From: 2-01-FULL-40-42 sp964349415
GTDB lineage: Bacteria > Patescibacteriota > Microgenomatia > UBA1406 > GWC2-37-13
Reading direction: 5' to 3'
DNA length: 18,257 nucleotides
Assembly: GCA_964349415.1 (NCBI GenBank)
Contig: CAYGGJ010000011.1
Location: 1 to 18,257, forward strand
Under the pieces are notes generated by a model. The model saw only the letters and a list, made by a program, of their open reading frames with translations, was not told the origin of the DNA and did not search any database. Of this stretch, positions 14,319 to 18,257 are shown one piece after another. The position numbers and the translations under genes are program-made. The number at the start of each line of letters is the position of its first letter. Position 1 is the stretch's first letter.

Positions 14319-16778
14319 ATGCCCAAGCAGGATTCTGAAGCTATCCTAGCCACTTTTTTGAAGAAAATACTCTACGCTACTTTGTATGGTCTGATCAACT
14401 TCTTTATTTTTATCGGTGAAGCTACGACTAACGCAGTTTTGGGACCCTTTCGCTTAGTCTTCTTCCTGTTTCATGTCTCGCTAAATGGCTTCGTTATAAT
14501 CGGCAAATTAGTCGAAAAATTTGTAGCACTGCTAAGCCATGCTTTTATAAAGGTACCCCGGAATTATTTTAGAAGACTATCCAGAATACGATTCAGTACT
14601 CCAAAGTTCGAAGCTCCAAAACTTAGACTCCCACGAATAAAATTCAGAAAACCTTTGATAAATTTGCCAAAAATCTCTTTTCCCAAACTTTCTCTTCCCA
14701 AATTTACCTTTCCGACGTTACCGAAAATCGTACTCCCAAGTTTAAAGGTAGAGAAGCCTCAAAGAAAACTTAAAGCGCAACGGGAAGAAAAGATAAAGAC
14801 TATAAAGAAGGCGTCAGTTTTTCATAAAGTTAGATATTTCATAATCGGTTTTTTAACAGCCGCAATTATTGTTTCAGCTCAACAGGCTTATGTTTTCGTA
14901 GACTCTTTGCCTTCGCCTAAAAGTATAGGAAAAGTAAATTATTCACTTACGACCCACATTTTAGATAGAAATGGAAAGGTATTGTATGAAGTATATCGTG
15001 ATCAAAATCGTACTCCGGTTAGGCTCGGAGATCTTCCTAAGTATACCTGGGAGGCATCCATAGCTATGGAGGATAAAGAATTCTTTAGACACAATGGAGT
15101 CTCAATTTTCGGAGGAATTATCCGCGCAGCAAAAGAAACATTCCTGACAAAGAATCTTCAAGGTGGTTCTACGATCACTCAACAGTTGGTTAAGTCTGCA
15201 CTCTTAACGCCGGAAAGAACAGTGGAGCGAAAAGTGAAAGAAATAATATTGGCGCTATGGGCGGAAAGACTTTATAGCAAAGAAAGGATTCTTGAAATGT
15301 ATCTTAATCAAGTGCCTTATGGTGGATCCTCTTATGGAATTGAAGAAGCGTCTAAAACCTATTTTGAAAAATCAGCAAAAGATATTTCTTTGTCTGAGGC
15401 TGCAATGCTCGCAGGTCTTCCACAAGCCCCCTCGATTTATTCACCTTTCGTTAACCCCAATCTTGCTAAATCGCGAAGAGATGAGGTTCTCAAACACATG
15501 CTTGAACAAAGATATATAACTGAAGAGGAGTATTTAAGAGCAAAGAAAGAGCCTTTAGCGGTTGTCGCGCCAAAAACAAACATTAAAGCCCCTCACTTCG
15601 TATTTTACGTAAAAGGAGAGATGGAGAAACAGTTTGGAATTAGAAATGTGGAGGAAGGTGGCCTGAAGGTAAATACGACTCTTGACCTGAATCTTAATGA
15701 GAAAGTTCAGGATATTCTTATCACAGAGCTGGAAAAGATAAAAGGATTGAATGTGTCAAATGGTGCTGTTTTGGTTACAAGACCTTCAACAGGAGAGGTG
15801 CTTGCGATGGTTGGATCTGCCGATTACTTTGCAGCGCCCTCAGGGGCATTCAATGTAACTACAGCTCTGCGTCAGCCGGGTTCGTCTATAAAGCCCCTCA
15901 TGTACTCACTGGCACTTTCAAAAGGTTTTACATCTGCTTCGGTATTGGATGATAGTCCCGTTACTTTTTCCCTGCCGGGTGAGACGTATAAGCCGGTTAA
16001 TTATGACGGAAGATTTCATGGACGAATTCCTTTGAGATATGCGCTTGCCAATTCTTACAATATTCCCGCAGTAAGAACTCTAAATGTAGTTGGTGTGGAT
16101 AATTTCGTAGAGCATGCGAGAAATATGGGTATTTCTACATGGTCCGATCCGTCGAGATTCGGACTATCTCTTACCTTGGGGGGAGGAGAGGTTAAGATGA
16201 CTGATATGGCCAAAGCCTTTGGAGTGTTTGCAAACCTGGGTAAAAAGACTGAAATTTCACCACTTTTACGAGTACAAAATAATTTTGACGAAACAACCTT
16301 TGAGTTAAAGCCAGATCCTCAAGAAGTCTTGGATGAAGGAGTGAGTTATATTATGTCGGATATTCTATCCGACAATGTTGCCAGGCAACAAGCATTCGGA
16401 GCACGTTCTGCCTTGGAGATTCCCGGTTACAAGGTGGCAGTAAAAACAGGGACTACTGATAGTAAGAAAGACAACTGGACAATCGGATATACGCCGGAAT
16501 ATATGGTGGTGGTGTGGGTCGGAAACAATAATAATACGCCAATGCATCCTTCATTAACCTCGGGAATTACTGGTGCAGCGCCGATCTGGAATAAAGTTAT
16601 GACCTACCTTTTATCAACATACAGTAATAAGAACTCGTGGTTTAATAAGCCTGAGAGTGTTGTTGAGAAAAACTGTTATGGTGGGAGAACTGAAGTTTTC
16701 GTAAGAGGAACTGAAAATGTCTTTTGTCAGATGATGCCAAGACAGCAGGCGACACCATCTGCAACCATAGTACGTTAA
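14319..16778 (+). CDS. Class A penicillin-binding protein (GT51 plus transpeptidase)
   Basis: This is a bifunctional peptidoglycan synthase of 819 residues that polymerises lipid II glycan and makes 4-3 cross-links at the outer membrane face. The long N-terminus has two hydrophobic stretches (about 17-34 and 42-62), a proline/lysine repeat (95-147), and the main transmembrane helix (about 172-195). The glycosyltransferase domain has MEDKEFFRHNG with catalytic E251, QGGSTITQQLVK (281-292) and ERILEMYLNQVPYG. The transpeptidase domain has all three motifs: S522-SIK, S579-YN and K709-TG. A short C-terminal region with C786 and C803 could form a disulfide. Its promoter lies in the end of the sortase gene. 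Its stop overlaps the convergent serS stop. It is PBP1A-like by family. Confidence 0.95.
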   Translation: MPKQDSEAILATFLKKILYATLYGLINFFIFIGEATTNAVLGPFRLVFFLFHVSLNGFVIIGKLVEKFVALLSHAFIKVPRNYFRRLSRIRFSTPKFEAPKLRLPRIKFRKPLINLPKISFPKLSLPKFTFPTLPKIVLPSLKVEKPQRKLKAQREEKIKTIKKASVFHKVRYFIIGFLTAAIIVSAQQAYVFVDSLPSPKSIGKVNYSLTTHILDRNGKVLYEVYRDQNRTPVRLGDLPKYTWEASIAMEDKEFFRHNGVSIFGGIIRAAKETFLTKNLQGGSTITQQLVKSALLTPERTVERKVKEIILALWAERLYSKERILEMYLNQVPYGGSSYGIEEASKTYFEKSAKDISLSEAAMLAGLPQAPSIYSPFVNPNLAKSRRDEVLKHMLEQRYITEEEYLRAKKEPLAVVAPKTNIKAPHFVFYVKGEMEKQFGIRNVEEGGLKVNTTLDLNLNEKVQDILITELEKIKGLNVSNGAVLVTRPSTGEVLAMVGSADYFAAPSGAFNVTTALRQPGSSIKPLMYSLALSKGFTSASVLDDSPVTFSLPGETYKPVNYDGRFHGRIPLRYALANSYNIPAVRTLNVVGVDNFVEHARNMGISTWSDPSRFGLSLTLGGGEVKMTDMAKAFGVFANLGKKTEISPLLRVQNNFDETTFELKPDPQEVLDEGVSYIMSDILSDNVARQQAFGARSALEIPGYKVAVKTGTTDSKKDNWTIGYTPEYMVVVWVGNNNNTPMHPSLTSGITGAAPIWNKVMTYLLSTYSNKNSWFNKPESVVEKNCYGGRTEVFVRGTENVFCQMMPRQQATPSATIVR
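14601..14759 (+). repeat. Five-residue P-K repeat region within the PBP gene
   Basis: Codons 95-147 of the PBP encode an imperfect repeat of the form P-[K/R]-[I/L/F]-x-[hydrophobic]. Prolines fall at 95, 100, 105, 117, 122, 127, 132, 135, 140 and 147, so most steps are five residues. The region lies before the main transmembrane helix and is therefore predicted to be cytoplasmic or membrane-surface. The DNA shows matching but diverged copies containing TTTCCCAAA-like units. Confidence 0.7.
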
Positions 16779-18007
16779 GCCTTTGCCTTGATTGTTTTAA
16801 ATCCCGTATACTTTTGAAGTACCTCGGGGATTTTTACAGAACCATCTCTCTGCTGATAATTTTCCAGAATCGCAATTAAAGGTCTTCCGGAAAATGCCGT
16901 ACCGTTTAGAATATGAACGTAATTCTTTTGACCCCCATCCTGATATTTTATATTCAGCCTTCTTGATTGAAAATCGGTGGTGGTAGAAGTAGATGTAACT
17001 TCACGGTATTTCTTTTGAGAAGGAATCCACGCTTCAATATCATATTTTCTGGCAGCAGGAAATCCAAGATCCCCCGTACACATTCGGACTACCTGATATG
17101 GAATCTCAAGCATCTGAAATAATTTTTCTTCAAGCGATAATAAATATTCATGTTCCCTGTCTCCTTCTTCGGGTGAGACGAACGAGACCATCTCTACTTT
17201 ATTAAATTGATGTACTCGGAGTATGCCCCGTACATCTTTACCATAGGAACCTGCCTCTCTTCGGAAGCTTGTAGAAAATCCAACATAACGCTTGGGAAGA
17301 TCTTTTTTTTGAAATACTTCGTCCGAGTGCATCGGTACAATTGATTGTTCGGCTGTACCGACTAAAAATAATCCGTCTTTTTGTAAAAAAAACATATCAT
17401 CTCTTCCTTCATTTTCCAGGTATCCCAATCCCTTCATTGTTTTTTCTGTTACTAAAACAGGCGGAATGACAGGAGTAAATCCTTCCTCAACAAGAGTTTC
17501 CATCGCCAGCTGGACCAAAGATAGCTCCAGCAGGGCACCTTCGTTTTTTAAGTATCCAAACCTGGATCCTGAGACCTTTGCTGCACGTTTAATATCGATT
17601 ATATCCAAAGTTTCACCTAATTCCTGATGATCCTTTGGCACAAAGTTAAATTTGGTTGGTTCTCCGTGTTTTCTTAGAATTTCATTTTCCTGCTCGTTTT
17701 TTCCTATTTTAACATCAAAGGCTGCAACATTTGGAATCTGCATGAGAAGTTCGCTGACTTGAGTATCCAGCTTTCTTAGAGCCTCCTCTTTTGACTTTAG
17801 TTGTTCTTTAATCTTCTTTCCTTCTTCCACATTCTTTTCTTTTGCAATCGCGTTTTTTTTTGACTGCAGATCCTGAACCTCCGTTTGAAATTTCCTACGG
17901 CCTTCATCAAGCTTAAGTAGGTTTTTGATATCTATCGTGACTCCTTTGTCTTTGGAAGCCCTTTCGACTATTTCTGAATTTTCACGGATGAATTTAATAT
18001 CGAGCAT
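16775..18007 (-). CDS. serS: Seryl-tRNA synthetase
   Basis: This is a class II aminoacyl-tRNA synthetase that charges tRNA-Ser, and tRNA-Sec where present; it acts in the cytosol as a dimer. It has 410 residues, slightly shorter than the usual 420-430. Residues about 30-95 form the antiparallel coiled coil that binds the long variable arm of tRNA-Ser. The catalytic domain has GTAEQ (217-221) and motif 2, STSFRREAGSYGKDVRG (245-261), with RVHQF following. Motif 3 is LNGTAFSGRPLIAILENYQ, with arginine R375. The usual SCSNC-type sequence before DFQSRR reads STSTTT, so the cysteines are absent. The start is two bases after the upstream gene's stop, indicating an operon. The stop codon overlaps that of the convergent PBP gene. 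Confidence 0.96.
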   Translation of the reverse strand: MLDIKFIRENSEIVERASKDKGVTIDIKNLLKLDEGRRKFQTEVQDLQSKKNAIAKEKNVEEGKKIKEQLKSKEEALRKLDTQVSELLMQIPNVAAFDVKIGKNEQENEILRKHGEPTKFNFVPKDHQELGETLDIIDIKRAAKVSGSRFGYLKNEGALLELSLVQLAMETLVEEGFTPVIPPVLVTEKTMKGLGYLENEGRDDMFFLQKDGLFLVGTAEQSIVPMHSDEVFQKKDLPKRYVGFSTSFRREAGSYGKDVRGILRVHQFNKVEMVSFVSPEEGDREHEYLLSLEEKLFQMLEIPYQVVRMCTGDLGFPAARKYDIEAWIPSQKKYREVTSTSTTTDFQSRRLNIKYQDGGQKNYVHILNGTAFSGRPLIAILENYQQRDGSVKIPEVLQKYTGFKTIKAKA

Positions 18008-18009
18008 AT

Positions 18010-18257
18010 CTATTTAAGTTGAAGGACTTTATGAATAATAGGTTTTAGCTTTTGAACTGCCTTATATCTGTGATTATACAGTTTTTCTTCTTCAGGAGAT
18101 AGATCCATTTCGTGGTAATATCTGTTAATTTCGGGAATAAAAAAAAACGAGCGGTAAGGATACCCTTCAAGATATTTCGTGAGGGGCTTTTTTGCGATTT
18201 TGCCATTTACGATTCCTACTTGACTCCAGGTTTTGCCGTTGGGTAGTGCCAGAGTAA
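18010..18257 (-). CDS. Probable non-canonical purine NTP pyrophosphatase (RdgB/HAM1 family), C-terminal part
   Basis: Only the last 81 codons lie in the window; the gene enters from the right edge and ends with TAG at 18012-18010. The visible protein has a GIVNGKIA turn (14-21), then GYPYRSFFFIPE (31-42) and HEMDLSPEEEKLYNHRYKAVQKL (48-70). This order matches the RdgB/HAM1 C-terminus (GFGYDPIF-type strand, then an A-E-L-S-P-E-E-K-like stretch and SHR-x-K-A). RdgB hydrolyses ITP, dITP and XTP to monophosphates to clean the nucleotide pool. The conserved aspartate of the GYDP motif appears to be replaced here, so activity is uncertain. It is probably co-transcribed with serS. A nine-base T run on the coding strand encodes the three phenylalanines. 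Confidence 0.6.
   Translation of the reverse strand, partial: TLALPNGKTWSQVGIVNGKIAKKPLTKYLEGYPYRSFFFIPEINRYYHEMDLSPEEEKLYNHRYKAVQKLKPIIHKVLQLK

Noticed and set aside
18139..18147. Nine-base A run as a possible frameshift in the RdgB-like gene.
   Set aside because: The reading frame is continuous through it and gives family-like sequence on both sides, so no frameshift is needed.
1..18257. tRNA or rRNA genes, CRISPR arrays, insertion sequences, toxin-antitoxin or phage genes.
   Set aside because: Both strands are filled by recognisable genes with gaps of at most 31 bases, leaving no room. The baseplate-J similarity is one domain in a membrane protein and no other phage gene is present.

Overview
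The window is a gene-dense, AT-leaning (about 40% G+C by eye) piece of bacterial chromosome with gaps of 0 to 31 bases between genes and no stretch of more than 300 bases without a gene. I see no tRNA, rRNA, CRISPR array, insertion sequence or intrinsic terminator. The best guess (inference) is a member of the Candidate Phyla Radiation / Patescibacteria, possibly Microgenomates. The reasons are the extreme compaction, the absence of Shine-Dalgarno motifs, a kinase fusion next to map, and the envelope set of VanW, sortase, baseplate-J-like protein and class A PBP. UGA ends several genes (map, rpsK, both the GT2 and the binding-protein gene, vanW), so this is not a UGA-recoded lineage such as Gracilibacteria.

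Bases 2-5829 (+) hold the end of the large ribosomal supercluster: an adenylate kinase fused in frame to a second P-loop kinase domain, then map, infA, rpmJ, rpsM, rpsK, rpsD, rpoA, rplQ, rplM and rpsI. rpmJ (L36, 37 codons) is easy to miss. Bases 5850-8448 (+) hold a small surface-polysaccharide cassette: a GT2 and a GT4 glycosyltransferase overlapping by ATGA, then a left-handed beta-helix O-acyltransferase.

Bases 8454-16778 are an envelope region. A VanW-domain protein (-) is divergent from a three-gene unit (+), and their start codons are only 6 bases apart. The unit encodes a transmembrane-anchored solute-binding protein, a 701-residue single-pass protein with a degenerate actin-like cytoplasmic half and a baseplate-J-like outer half, and a sortase. 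A class A penicillin-binding protein with its own promoter follows. VanW (a reported L,D-transpeptidase family), the sortase and the PBP point to wall assembly or surface display. The binding protein plus the 701-residue protein are the best candidate for an undescribed surface apparatus.

Bases 16775-18257 (-) hold serS and the end of a probable RdgB/HAM1 nucleotide pyrophosphatase gene. serS converges on the PBP gene and shares a TTAA stop overlap with it.

Of 17 start codons examined, none has a well-placed Shine-Dalgarno motif. Several genes that begin a presumed transcription unit instead have a -10-like hexamer 6 to 9 bases before the start codon, which suggests leaderless mRNAs.
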